From Trichosporon coremiiforme (taxonomy: Eukaryota > Basidiomycota > Tremellomycetes > Trichosporonales > Trichosporonaceae), in assembly GCA_039545355.1 (NCBI GenBank), contig BCJJ01000023.1:559362-623361 (forward strand): 64,000 nt of DNA, written 5' to 3'. This document shows positions 1 through 9,772 of this stretch, one piece after another. The notes under the pieces were generated by a model. The model did not search any database, was not told the origin of the DNA, and saw nothing but the letters and a program-made list of their open reading frames with translations. The position numbers were made by a program, and so were the translations under genes. Numbering within the stretch: the stretch's first letter is position 1; every line of letters starts with the position of its first letter.

Positions 1-2305
1 TGGCGGTCGCTGTGCTGGGTGGTACTGAGGCACCTGTGGCGGGACTGAAACGTGTGCCTGGCCCTGATACGGTGGCCATGCATTCCTCCGCGGCTGCATC
101 TGCTGCTGTTGGTGCATGTGCTGGTGCTCGATGGCGTACTGTTGTAGGGGACGTCCGCGGAAGGGGTCGATCGCCGCCGGCGGTGGCCTGTACTTGGGCA
201 CACAAGGCAGGGGGGCGGGGTACGGCAGCTGTCCGGGTTGTTGCGGCGGACAGGGCCGGTACACGACGTTCTGGCTCGGGTTTTGGTGTGGCGCGTGCTG
301 CGTAAGAGGCGCGAGCGGGTGGACCGGCTGCTGGACCTGCTGAGTCTGCTGCATCATGCCCTCGTCGATGAACGCGTTACTTCTGATGAACTCCCACACG
401 AGAAGCCCAGTGTCCCTGATCATATAGCGTTTCGGCATGGCTGAACGGCGGCGCGCATAGTCCGCCAATGTTGCCAGCTTGCGATACTGGTTGAACCTGG
501 CTTCGGGGGGGACATGCATGTTGCACAGCGCGTCCCACATTGCGTGCAATTCGGGTTTCGACGCAATGTTGAGCTCGGTGTACAGTGAGCCCAGGACCAG
601 ACGCGCACGGCCGATGAATTGTTCGGCGACGGTGGCGTCGTACGCTGGCGAATGCCGCTGGTCGGGCATCTGTGGCGGCGGACGCACTGCCGGCTGGGCG
701 GGCTGGGATGGCTGGGACGTCTGTGGTTGGGACTGGGGCTGAGAAGCCGACGATGGCGGCGGCTGTAGTGACAGCTCGCGTGCTCGCTGCTCCCGCAGCG
801 CTCGCTTCTCCGATTTGGTCAAGTGCGGCGCGCCGTTCACTATTCCGGCATAGTGCCTCTCGAGTTCGTAGCTGAGATCCTCCGTATTGTCGGGGAGGAG
901 GTCGAATTCGTCCTCGTCATCAGGCGGCGGGCCAGTGGGCGCGACGTAGTCCGTGTCGCTCGGGTTGTCCCCCCCGTGATCCGCGCGTTCGTAGCCGTCC
1001 GAGTTGACGAATTTGTTCCCCTTAACCTTCGTCTTGCCTTTCCTAGGGGACTCGTCGAAGAGGGAGTAGTTGATTCCGAGCTTGGCCGCGCGCCGCCGCC
1101 GCCCGGCTTCGGCCGCTTGCGCATTCTCCTTTTCGGCCTCGGCAGCCTCGCGCTCCGCCACGAAGGCGGCCCACATGTTGTCGTCGAGCTCGACGTCATC
1201 GTCGCCCTCCTCGACATCCTTCAGGCCGCTGTCCTTCGTCTCCCACACGCGGGCGAAGGAGAAGCCCATCGTCTCTCCGGGTTTCTTCGGTTTCTCGCCG
1301 CCCTCTTCAGCCTCCTTCTCAGCCTCGGCCGCGGCTTTGGTCATCTCCTCAGCCTCCTTCTCCGCCCCGTCGATGAGGTCCTCGATCTTCTGCTGCGTCC
1401 ACTTCTGCGCCATCTCGTCCATGGCCTCCTCCTTCCGAATCTCCTGCACGCCATACAGGATCAGATTGTCGACCTCGCCCTCCTCCGTCTCCTTGCCCAT
1501 CTGCTGCACGACGAGGTGGTCCAGCACCATCTTCCTCTTGCCCTTGTTGATGATCTGTTCCTCGATCCCCGTCATAAGCTTGAACACGAGCACACGCTTC
1601 GTCTGCCCGTATCGATGGGCGCGCGAGATGGCCTGCAGGTCCATGTGCGGGTTGAAGTCGGGGTCGAAGATGATCACGGTATCGGCCGTCGCGAGGTTGA
1701 TGCCGACTCCGCCCGCGCGTGTCGTGAGCAAGTAGATGAAATCGTCGCTGTTCTCGTCGTTGAACCGGTCCATGTCCTTCTGCCGCTTCAGCTGGGAGAC
1801 GTCGCCGTCGAGGCGCAGGTACTTGTACCCCTCGGCCCAGAGGAAGTCCTCGACTGCATATTAGCCAGGTGCGGATTCCGGATAGCTCGACTCACTTCTG
1901 TCTAAAACGATCTTGAACTGATAACGTCAGCTGTGTACTGATACATGAGCGGGCGCAGGGAATCGGAGCCCTTGACGTACCTGTGAGAAGAGGAGGACGC
2001 GGTGTCCCCGCCGCTTCAGCTCGGGCAGCAGCTGCTTCAGGAAGAGCAGCTTGCCACTCGCGTCAGTCAGGCGCTTGTGCTGCTCCTCATCGGTGAGGTC
2101 GAGGCGCTCCAGGGTCGGGTCAGATAGGTACGGGTGCTGGCACGTCTTCCTGAGCTGACTGCGTTAGCTGCTAGCCACGAAACAACAAACGGTCCCGGCT
2201 GGTATGGTGCAGGCTCACCTCCATGAGCATATTTGTGGCGCTTCGGATCCCCATTTCGAGATACCCGCGGCGGGCACTGTGTGTAGACCGCCGAGGGGGA
2301 AGGCG
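1..2305 (-). CDS. CHD/Mi-2 (Mit1-like) SNF2 chromatin remodeler, C-terminal part only; 5' half absent, 3' end off the left edge
   Basis: Exons on the minus strand are about 2305-2219, 2154-1981, 1917-1896 and 1853 to beyond base 1. Seen: the lead-in NMLMELRKTCQHPYL, then the second RecA-like helicase lobe with LLFSQFKIVLDRIEDFL, LRLDGDVSQ, TTRAGGVGINLATADTVI and the arginine-finger motif QAISRAHRYGQTKRV. These are followed by KGKRKMVLDHLVVQQM, typical of CHD3/Mi-2/Mit1 remodelers, an acidic Lys-rich linker and a long Gln/Pro-rich tail. Known: this lobe works only with an N-terminal DEAD/H lobe and usually chromodomain or PHD modules. None of these is encoded upstream: only about 400 bp separate this fragment from MKK2 on the same strand. 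The locus therefore looks 5'-truncated, or the assembly is rearranged. The first exon boundary (2305) is a guess from an AG acceptor. ISWI is less likely because of the post-helicase motif. Confidence 0.75.
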
Positions 2306-2689
2306 CTGAAGGTGCGAGAGGGGAGTGAGGGGTAAGTGTTGATGCTGTCAGAGTTCAGAGTCTGGTGGCGCGTCCTCGAGCTTCTGACGCTCCTCATTTC
2401 GATGCCGTGCCTGAAACCTCCACTTCGGACGCGTCCTGCCTCACCGACACCGCTCGTCAGTGCGGTGACCAGCCAAGCTCTAGTGGTATGGCTATCATGC
2501 ATATCCAACAAGGCGCATGCAATGTGGGAGAGACTAGTAACTAGGCAAATATCTAATACTGATGCACTGCACCATGGGGCCGGCACAACGACCAGCTTGT
2601 AAAACCTTGCATGAACGAGTCGTGAAGGGGATGGAGGATGCGGAGGAGTGAGAGGGGATGAGGGATGGGATACGATGAGCGTGGCGAGA
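2306..2689. other. Gap between the truncated remodeler and MKK2; no gene seen
   Basis: No helicase ATPase-lobe motif (GKT box, DEAH box) was found in any frame here. A 123-codon minus-strand open frame ending at 2215 has no recognisable motifs and is out of frame with the remodeler exon. The stretch probably holds the MKK2 3' UTR. Confidence 0.5.
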
Positions 2690-4506
2690 TCAGTTGAGGA
2701 GGTAGTCGACCCATTTCGTCATGTTAACGTTCTTCGACTCGCTGCGCACGATGAACGGGTGATTCAGCAGGTCGCGCGGGTACGGCCGGTCGGTGCCGGA
2801 GCGGATCAGGCTGGTCGTCAGCTATGCTTTCACTGCGGAAGCTTACCATTGGGCCAGGAAGTCCTTGATCTCTGGCGTCCAGACGCGGTCAGGGCCGTCC
2901 TTCATCTCGGGAAGCGAGGCATGGGCAATGTACTGCAGCAGCTCGATCGGACCGACGAACTCGGGCTCACCCTCCGGCGGGAACGGGAAGCGGCCGTGTG
3001 CGACCTCATGCAGTGTCAGGCCGAGCGACCACACGTCGGACTTGATCGAGTACTTCTTGCCGAGGATACGCTCGGGGGCCATGTAGAAGGACGTGCCGGT
3101 GAAGGTGCCAGCGATGGACTCGACGAGCTCGCCAGACACACCAAAGTCGCACAATTTGACCTCGCCGTCGAGCGTGACCAGGATGTTGCTCGGCTTGATG
3201 TCGCGGTGGATGATTCTCCGTTCGTGCAGGTAGTCGAGGCCGCGGAGGACCGAGGCGCATACTCGTCCTAGCACGTGTTCTGAGCAGTTGACGCCCATCA
3301 TCTTCATCCGCTTCGAAAGGAAGTCGAGCGACCCAGCTCCGCAGTATTCCATGAGAATGCAGATCTGCGCATCATGGTCCGCGAGGAACGCGCCATAGTG
3401 CTTGACGATGTACGGAGACGAAGTCGATGAGAGGAACTCGAGCTCACGGAGGACCTGCTTGTGCATCGCCGGGTTGGCTGTTCGCGCGATGACCTGAAGT
3501 TAGCTGTTGAAGACGAGAGCAAACCTCACCTTGCGAGCAATGATCTGCCCCGTTTTCGTACTCCGAACGAGGTCGACCGCGCCACCCGTTCCTTCTCCGA
3601 GCTTCTTGATCTCCACGAGCTCTCCAAACTCATCCTCCGGTGACGGGTCAATCTCGTGGACGGACCCTGGGCGCGAGTCCCCGTGATCGCTTATCGTGAG
3701 ATCGCGGAGGCTGCCAAGATCGTCGCACTTGGATCCCATCATCGAACCAGCGTTCGAGTGTGCCCGTGACCTGACACCGTTGCCGGGCGTGCTCGTGTCG
3801 AAGCTCCTGGTCCGGCTCATAGCCATGCGCAGGTCCTCCGTCATCCGCTTCATCTCCTCGGGCGCGCCGGCGTCGCCTCCGCCTGGAATGCCCGTGTATC
3901 CGTACCCGCCGCGATCTCCGGACCGGGGTTGCATCGTCGCGTCCCTGTCCTCGGGTACAGGCGTGCGGAGGGACGACGTGCCCTCTCCCTCCTCGTTCGG
4001 GTAGTCGTCATTGGCGCGCGTGAATGCCGAGCCGCCGGCGCCGCCCGTCGGAATCGACACGGTCAGCTTCGGTGTTGGCCGCGACGGCGCGGACACTGAC
4101 GTGTCTAGCCGTCCGAGCGTGGGGAGGACGGGCGCAGAGGTTCCACGGGGAGCAGGGCTGCCTGACGGAGGCGCGAGGGTGAGCTTTGGGCGCGAGGACG
4201 AAGAAGCAGGCAGCGATGGCGTCGACGCGAGCTGCGGTATGCGCCGACCTCCACGCATCGCAAGCGAGGGTAGCGGAGCGGGCTGGTGCCAGCCGCCCTG
4301 TCCGGCCTGGTCCACATTGATGCCAGCTTGGTCGTTAGCTGCCATATTGATCTGGGAAGCTAGAAGAAGGGTGCCATACAGTCAGTTGGATACTCACGAA
4401 CGTTGCCCTCTGGGATACTGAGCCGCGGGGGTGTCCCGGTGCGGGCGGACAGACCGACGCCTGACGGGTTGGGACGGGCGCCTCCGGGCTTGCGCGGGGT
4501 CGTCAT
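2690..4506 (-). CDS. MKK2: MAP kinase kinase of the cell-wall-integrity pathway (Mkk1/Mkk2 type)
   Basis: Minus-strand exons 4506-4398, 4359-3530, 3493-2847 and 2810-2690 give a 568-residue protein with frame kept at every junction. The first ~290 residues are Ser/Pro-rich and low in complexity. The kinase domain follows: glycine loop LGEGTGGAV, Lys in IIARKV, catalytic loop HRDIKPSN, DFG within LCDFGVSG, and the MAPKK activation segment SIAGTFTGTSFYMAPE, whose Ser and Thr are the MAPKKK phosphorylation sites. The end matches MAPKK C-termini (RPYPRDLLNHPFI). Known: Mkk1/2 kinases take signal from Bck1 and pass it to Slt2/Mpk1 to protect the cell wall. The glycine-loop signature and FTGTSFYMAPERI favour Mkk over Pbs2 or Ste7. 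The start is the ATG beginning MTTPRKPGG, the first in-frame Met before a standard intron. Confidence 0.93.
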
Positions 4507-4881
4507 GGGGGTGGGTGAGCGCTGGCGGCAAGCTTGATGAGGCAGATAGAAGTCTAGTCGAGCAAGAGTGCTGTCAGGTTAGCCGCTGCCGGTACAGGCC
4601 CGTCTGTGTGTGCTCAGAGCGCGCGCTGCCGGGCTAGGCCACAGTGGAAGGGCGGCTGAGCTTGGGCGGTGTGGGGAGGTGCGGGAAACGAGAACGACGG
4701 AGAACTGGGCAGAGAGGAGGGGAGGGTTATGTATGAGGAGCGTGTATGGGCTGGACAAGAGGTTGGTGAGAGGTAGAATAGACGATTGACAGGCGTAGGA
4801 CAGAGTCGGGACAAAGGGGTCGAAGGGGTCGCGGGGGTCGCGGATGACGGTCGACGGACAGCAACGTCTCGCTGCCCGCCT

Positions 4882-4917
4882 TGCACACCCTGCACACCCT
4901 GCACACCCTACACACCC
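4882..4917. repeat. Tandem repeat, 9-bp unit TGCACACCC, four copies
   Basis: Three perfect copies and a fourth with one change (G to A) stand in the MKK2/IND1 intergenic region. Confidence 0.85.
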
Positions 4918-4982
4918 TGCATCACCCTACGCCCTGCAGCCAGCCGCCCCCCCGCGTGCCCGCGGATTCAATCCGACCTTCG

Positions 4983-4990
4983 TCACGTGA
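4983..4990. promoter_or_regulatory. TCACGTGA palindrome (E-box, candidate Cbf1-like bHLH site)
   Basis: A perfect 8-bp palindrome lies about 95 bp upstream of the IND1 start. Cbf1-type bHLH factors bind CACGTGA; binding here is inference. Confidence 0.5.
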
Positions 4991-5084
4991 TCCATCTGAA
5001 CATGACGTCTGACCCCTTGCTCCCTATGGCAAAGTTCGAAGCCCCGCCGTGCAATCTCGCCCAGACAATAACATAATAACAAGA

Positions 5085-6440
5085 ATGCTTCAGCGCCTCT
5101 CAACACCTGCGTCCTCCTTGCGGGCCCTCTCGCTCTTCAAACCGGCACTCAGACCGACTGCTCATTGTGTCCCATGCCTTTCCTCCGCTTCGCCTTCGCG
5201 GACGTTCCACCGATCCGCGATCTTGCGCCATGAGAACCCACTCGTGCGTGTCTTCCATGTCTTCCATGTCTTCCTCCCCTATACTGGGCGTCTTCCCCTT
5301 CACCACGGCATGCCTTTCCTCCTAACGTCGCGCACCTCAGCCTGGCGGTTTTGTAGCTGACAACAGGGCATCCCCCGCCGTGAAGCCAACCCGGCGCCCA
5401 AGCTGCCCCGCCGCGGTGGCCCGCCGGAGAAGTCGCGCATCCGAGGCGTGAAGCGGATCATCGTCGTTGCATCCGGCAAAGGAGGTGTCGGGAAGAGCAC
5501 CGTCGCTGCGAACCTCGCACTCTCGCTTGCCCAAACGAACCCCTTCGGTCGCGCCCCCCGGATAGGTTTGCTCGACCTTGACATCTTTGGGCCGTCGATC
5601 CCGAAGCTGATGGGACTCGAGAGCGCGCCCGAGCCGGCGCTCAGCGAGGGTAAGCTACGTCGACCTTCCGAAGAGCTGACAGCAGCAAACAAGCTCCTTC
5701 CGATGCAGAATCACGGAATCAAGACCATGTCCATGGGATACCTCATCCGTACGTCAACACCCTGTTTGCCGTGGACCGGTGCTAACAGCGCACAGCGCAG
5801 CGACCAGACACTGCCGTCGCCTGGCGTGGCCTGATGGTGCAGAAGGCCGTTCAGCAGCTTCTCTTCGACGTTGACTGGTCCGAGGGTGGAGAGCTCGACG
5901 CGCTCGTTATCGACATGCCCCCGGGAACGGGCGATGTGCAGCTCACGCTTGGTCAGCTGGTCGCCGTCGACGGCTCCGTCATCGTCAGCACGCCGCAGGA
6001 CGTCGCGCTCATCGACGCGCGCAAGGGAGTCGCCATGTTCAACAAAGTCAACATTCCCGTGAGTCTCACGTGCAGCTAGGAAGATCTTGCCGTAAGCTGA
6101 CATCAGATTATCGGCCTGCTCCTGAACATGTCGCACTACACGTGCGACGGGTGCGACAAGCCGCACGAGATCTTTGGCTCGTCGGTCAAGTTCACCCAGG
6201 CGGCGAACGACATGGGTCTCCAGGTGCTCGGTAAGTTAGTGGCAGGTCTTGAACTGACAAATAGGCAAGATCCCGCTCGTGACGCAGGTCAGCGACGGAG
6301 GCGACGACGGACGGCCCGTCATGGTCCAGAGCGGGAATCAGGGAGACGAGGTCCGCGATACCATGAGGAAGGTCGGATCTGAGGTATGGGAGTGGCTTGA
6401 GAAGCATCCCGTCCAGACCAACATCGGTGTCCGCGGATAG
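5085..6440 (+). CDS. IND1: Mitochondrial Mrp/NBP35-family P-loop ATPase, complex I Fe-S assembly factor (Ind1/NUBPL)
   Basis: Exons 5085-5243, 5367-5649, 5683-5748, 5796-6058, 6107-6230 and 6265-6440 give 356 residues. The N-terminus is Arg/Ser-rich with few acids, as in mitochondrial presequences. Then come HENPLGIPR, the deviant Walker A loop GKGGVGKST, the [16 protein letters not shown] block, [14 protein letters not shown], and the metal-binding CxxC in [12 protein letters not shown]. Known: Ind1/NUBPL binds a [4Fe-4S] cluster through this CxxC and delivers it to respiratory complex I in the matrix. The presequence and HENPLG block separate it from cytosolic Nbp35/Cfd1. Intron 1 carries a small TCTTCCATG tandem repeat (5251-5274). 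The gene is convergent with RPS25. Confidence 0.93.
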
Positions 6441-6732
6441 TAGAAGTCGTTATCATATCAATCATAGCATGCATGCACACACATCTTGGTAGTGACGGTC
6501 GTCGATGGTCGAGGAAAGTTTGGTCCCTGAATGCGCACTGTCATGTGCAACACGAAACTGCCTGCGAGGTCTGCCTGTGTTAGTTTCGGTGGTCAGTGAC
6601 GTGCGGTTCTTCGGGCTGCTCTGCGATCTAGACGACAAGTTGCGCCTGTTGAGAGTGGGAATTTTATGCTATGATGCAAGCGGTCCATCAAATCCTACAT
6701 GCCCTCTACGACTGGAGAAGGGAAAAAACTGT

Positions 6733-7549
6733 CTACTCCTTGGCGGAAGCGCGGGTGTAAATCCACTGAGCGTGGTGCTTGACGACCTTCTTGATGAGGC
6801 CCTCCTTCTCGAGGTGGATGATGGCGCGGCGGGCAAGCGAACCGTTGACCTTCATGCGGTCAATGAGGACCGACTGGGAGATGAGCTTGTAGGTGGGAAC
6901 CTCCTTCATGATACGGTCGCTGGGAGGTTAGCTCGGGCTCGGGAGGAATGGGCGAAAAGCTCACTAGATGGCCTTGTCGAGGACAACGGCGTTGTTGGCC
7001 TTGTCCTTAACCTTTCCCTTGGACCACTTTTTCTTCTTACTGGAGACGTCAGCGGATGCCCCGGTATGCCTGATGCGACGCGATAGATCGAAGGTCGTTC
7101 GACAATCCGCATGAAAAAGCTTGCGAGACATGGACACGGTGCACACTCTTCTTCCCTTCGTCCTCCTCGTCCCTCGTTTCTCATCCCAAATCAAATCTTC
7201 GTCGTACGACACCAGTCGGATGCCAGTCCATCTTCAGAGTCGAATGTCGAAAAGCTGATCCAGGTCGAAACTCCTTCTGTCGTCCGCTCAATCCAACTCG
7301 CGTCGCTCGTTCCCGCCCTTCCTCGCCTTCTCCATCGCTGTCATCGTCGCCCATCCATGTGTCCATTCCATGTCCCAAGCTTTTCGTCGAAAGTCGAAAT
7401 CGGTATCGCGTCGCCACTCTACTCACCCGGCCTTGGAACCGGCCTGCGCGGCAAGGGCCTTCTGGGCCTTCGACTTGACCTGAGGAGGCCTGCGTTGTCA
7501 GCTCGCTGTCGCTGTCGATGGTTGTCGGTAGTGCCGGGGCTGCTCACAT
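6733..7549 (-). CDS. RPS25: 40S ribosomal protein eS25
   Basis: Minus-strand exons 7549-7548, 7489-7427, 7039-6965 and 6919-6733 encode 108 residues, the normal eS25 length. The protein has a basic N-terminus ([10 protein letters not shown]), then [39 protein letters not shown] and the winged-helix end [13 protein letters not shown]. The first exon contributes only A and T of the start codon: a GTGAGC donor directly follows AT, and the next exon begins with G, rebuilding ATG. No other in-frame ATG gives an eS25 N-terminus. The middle intron (7426-7040) is long for this genome at about 390 nt; in yeasts, long introns are common in ribosomal-protein genes and may host regulation or a small RNA, but no snoRNA box pair was established here. 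Confidence 0.95.
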
Positions 7550-7727
7550 TTTGGACTTGATGTGTAGAAGACAAGACTACAACGCGCAAAGTATACCTGG
7601 CCCCAGGCGCCGGTACCAGTTTCGGCAGCAGAGGGTGAGCGAGCGGGAGCTAAACGGGAGCAAATCTGAATTTCGAGGAGGAGCGGTTGCAGTTTAGTGC
7701 CGCGTTGGCGGCATTTTCGGTAATAGA

Positions 7728-7748
7728 CACGTGGTGTAACACCACGTG
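7728..7748. promoter_or_regulatory. 21-bp perfect inverted repeat with two CACGTG cores between RPS25 and the F-box/WD gene
   Basis: CACGTGGTGT, one central A, then its exact reverse complement ACACCACGTG. It lies about 180 bp upstream of the RPS25 start and 60 bp upstream of the divergent F-box/WD start, so it may be a paired bHLH operator. Binding is inference. Confidence 0.6.
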
Positions 7749-7810
7749 GGCCATTGCGAGTGGCAAAATTATGGAGATTCCAACATCTCCGCATTCAAGT
7801 GGCTTGCGAT

Positions 7811-9671
7811 ATGCGGGGAGCGGGGTACAATGACGACGAACGCGACCGAATTCAGCGGCTTATCAACCATCTCGCTATGAAGCGCCGGCGCTCGGTCTCG
7901 GTGTCGCTAGACCTGCGGGGTCTGTCGCGCCTGTTCGAGCTCGACGAGCTCTTCCTCCGCGTTCTCGGATATCTTGACGCAGAGGACCTCGCCAACGCCC
8001 AGCGGGTCAGCAAGCACTGGGCCCGTCTTGCGGTCGACCCACAATTATGGAAGAGGCTCTATCTCCGTGAGTTATGTTGAGCATTACGATAACTGACAAG
8101 CAGGAAGATACCCCCATCCGCACCACTCTCGTCTGGTGCACAGCAGTTCCGGAAGCTCGACGCCCCTCCGGCCAATTGCGCGGCTACCTTCCCGAGCGTT
8201 TCCGCCACCGTCGCCGTCACCTTCCCCAGTGCCGAGCGACGATGAGGAGCCAGACGTGATACGCCACGAGGGGGTGGACTGGAAACGCATGGTGCGGTTA
8301 GGCACGAACTGGGCGAACGGTAACGTACTCGAAGCCTCTCTACCGCTACCTCTGCCTCCATCACCAATCTCGCGGCCATCCGAGCCAGGACCAGCGGAAC
8401 ACCACCTCGCCCTCTTCCCGAGCTTTATCTGCACCGCGAGTCCAACCTCGCCGCTCGTTCATGTTTATGGAGTCGGAATCGAGCCGAAAGCACTGGGCAT
8501 AGTGCCCCCACCACCAGGCTGGTCATCCCCAAGCAGGCCGGACAACGTAACCGCCATCTGTGCCGATGAGGCCGCCCAACCGCCAGATGGAGCGGCCGAT
8601 GGCCGGCCGGTATTACCAGCCCGGCTGGCTATATTCTACGCCTCCGGCGGGTTTGCCATAGTCAAGCTGCGCTTTGACGGTAGGTTGGTGTGGACGAGGG
8701 AGAGTGTCTGGGACCGTCGGACTCGGCCACGCAGAGCCGGGCCGCAGGAAGACGGAGATCCAGTGGTCCTCGCGGCGTTTCACCACCCCGTTCTCGTGAC
8801 GTGCACCCTCTCCTTTCACGTGTCCGTTTACATGCTCTCGCAGTCTGTCACCCTCGTGCGCGCTCTGCACTCGGACGTCGCTTTCCATCCCGCGGCTTTA
8901 TCCCTCTCCCCGCACGGTAACTCGTACCGCGCCACACTGACGTACTGCACGCCCGTGTATCCGTCCTCATGGACGGTCAGTGTACAGGAGCTCGCAGTGG
9001 AACTCTCGCATGGTGGCGAGGTGCGGCGGGGCGAATGCTATCGCGTTCGTTCTGGACGAAGCCGAAGTGCGATGGCAGAGTGGCCACGAAGGCTGGACCC
9101 AGTGGACGCCGTCTCCCGCGCGATAGGCGTGGGCACGGACGGACGCTGGGTCGTGCTCGCGGGCGAGGACAGTGTGATCCACGTGTTCGCGTTACCTTCC
9201 GCAAAGGGCGGCATAGTGCATGCGCAGACCCTACTGGCGCCGAGTGGCGGCGTGAGCGCTCTCTCTTTACAGAGTGGACGCTGTGTATCGGGCGGAGCCG
9301 ACGGGAAGGTTCTCGTGTGGGAGCTGGACGAGGCGGATTGCGACGACGAGACAGAGGACGGCGCGCGTGTGGGGAAGACGCTGGGGTATGTCGAGGTACG
9401 CCCTGGTGGCCGCCGTAAACTCGAAATGCCGCAGCATGCGGAGGAGGACGACGACGACGACGACGACGAGTGGGAACTGCCCAACCCCCGCAGTCTCGCT
9501 TATGCCGCCCGCGCTCTGTTCCTCGCCACTCCGCCTGCCTCTCTCCCTCCTGCCCAACATACCGAAAGCGGTACCAACGCCGTGGCACAATTAGCCTTCG
9601 ACGAAGAGAAGATTGTCGGCCTCGTGCGCTCGCAAGACTCCGACATAATGCGCGTGTGGAGCTTCAACTAA
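7811..9671 (+). CDS. F-box and WD40-repeat protein (candidate SCF substrate receptor)
   Basis: Exons 7811-8066 and 8104-9671 join in frame to 607 residues. An F-box spans roughly residues 40-85 (LFELDELFLRVLGYLDAEDL, then ANAQRVSKHWARLAVDPQLWKRLY). A Ser/Pro-rich linker follows, then beta-propeller-like segments, clearest near the end: GTDGRWVVLAGEDSVIHVF, GRCVSGGADGKVLVWEL and the last repeat ending MRVWSFN. Near residue 535 there is an Asp/Glu run (EEDDDDDDDE). Known: F-box proteins bind Skp1 and bring substrates to an SCF ubiquitin ligase through their WD propeller. The substrate is not predictable. The start is the first ATG in frame; an alternative is the Met at 7877. Its 3' end faces the next gene 101 bp away. 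Confidence 0.82.
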
Positions 9672-9772
9672 GCTCCGAGTTGTATACCTATCTTATCTCA
9701 TCTGTATCTCATCCTGCCACACGTAGAAGTACATATGTTGCGATCAATATACGACCCACTGCTCGGGACGCA

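Larger units (their letters stand above)
4507..5084. promoter_or_regulatory. Divergent promoter region of MKK2 and IND1
   Basis: This 578-bp stretch separates two head-to-head start codons. It holds a GTCG-rich run near 4810-4850, the tandem repeat at 4882-4917 and a TCACGTGA palindrome at 4983-4990. No coding signal was seen. Confidence 0.6.

Noticed and set aside
823..1905. 360-codon plus-strand open frame rich in Leu and His
   Set aside because: Antisense shadow of the remodeler helicase exon.
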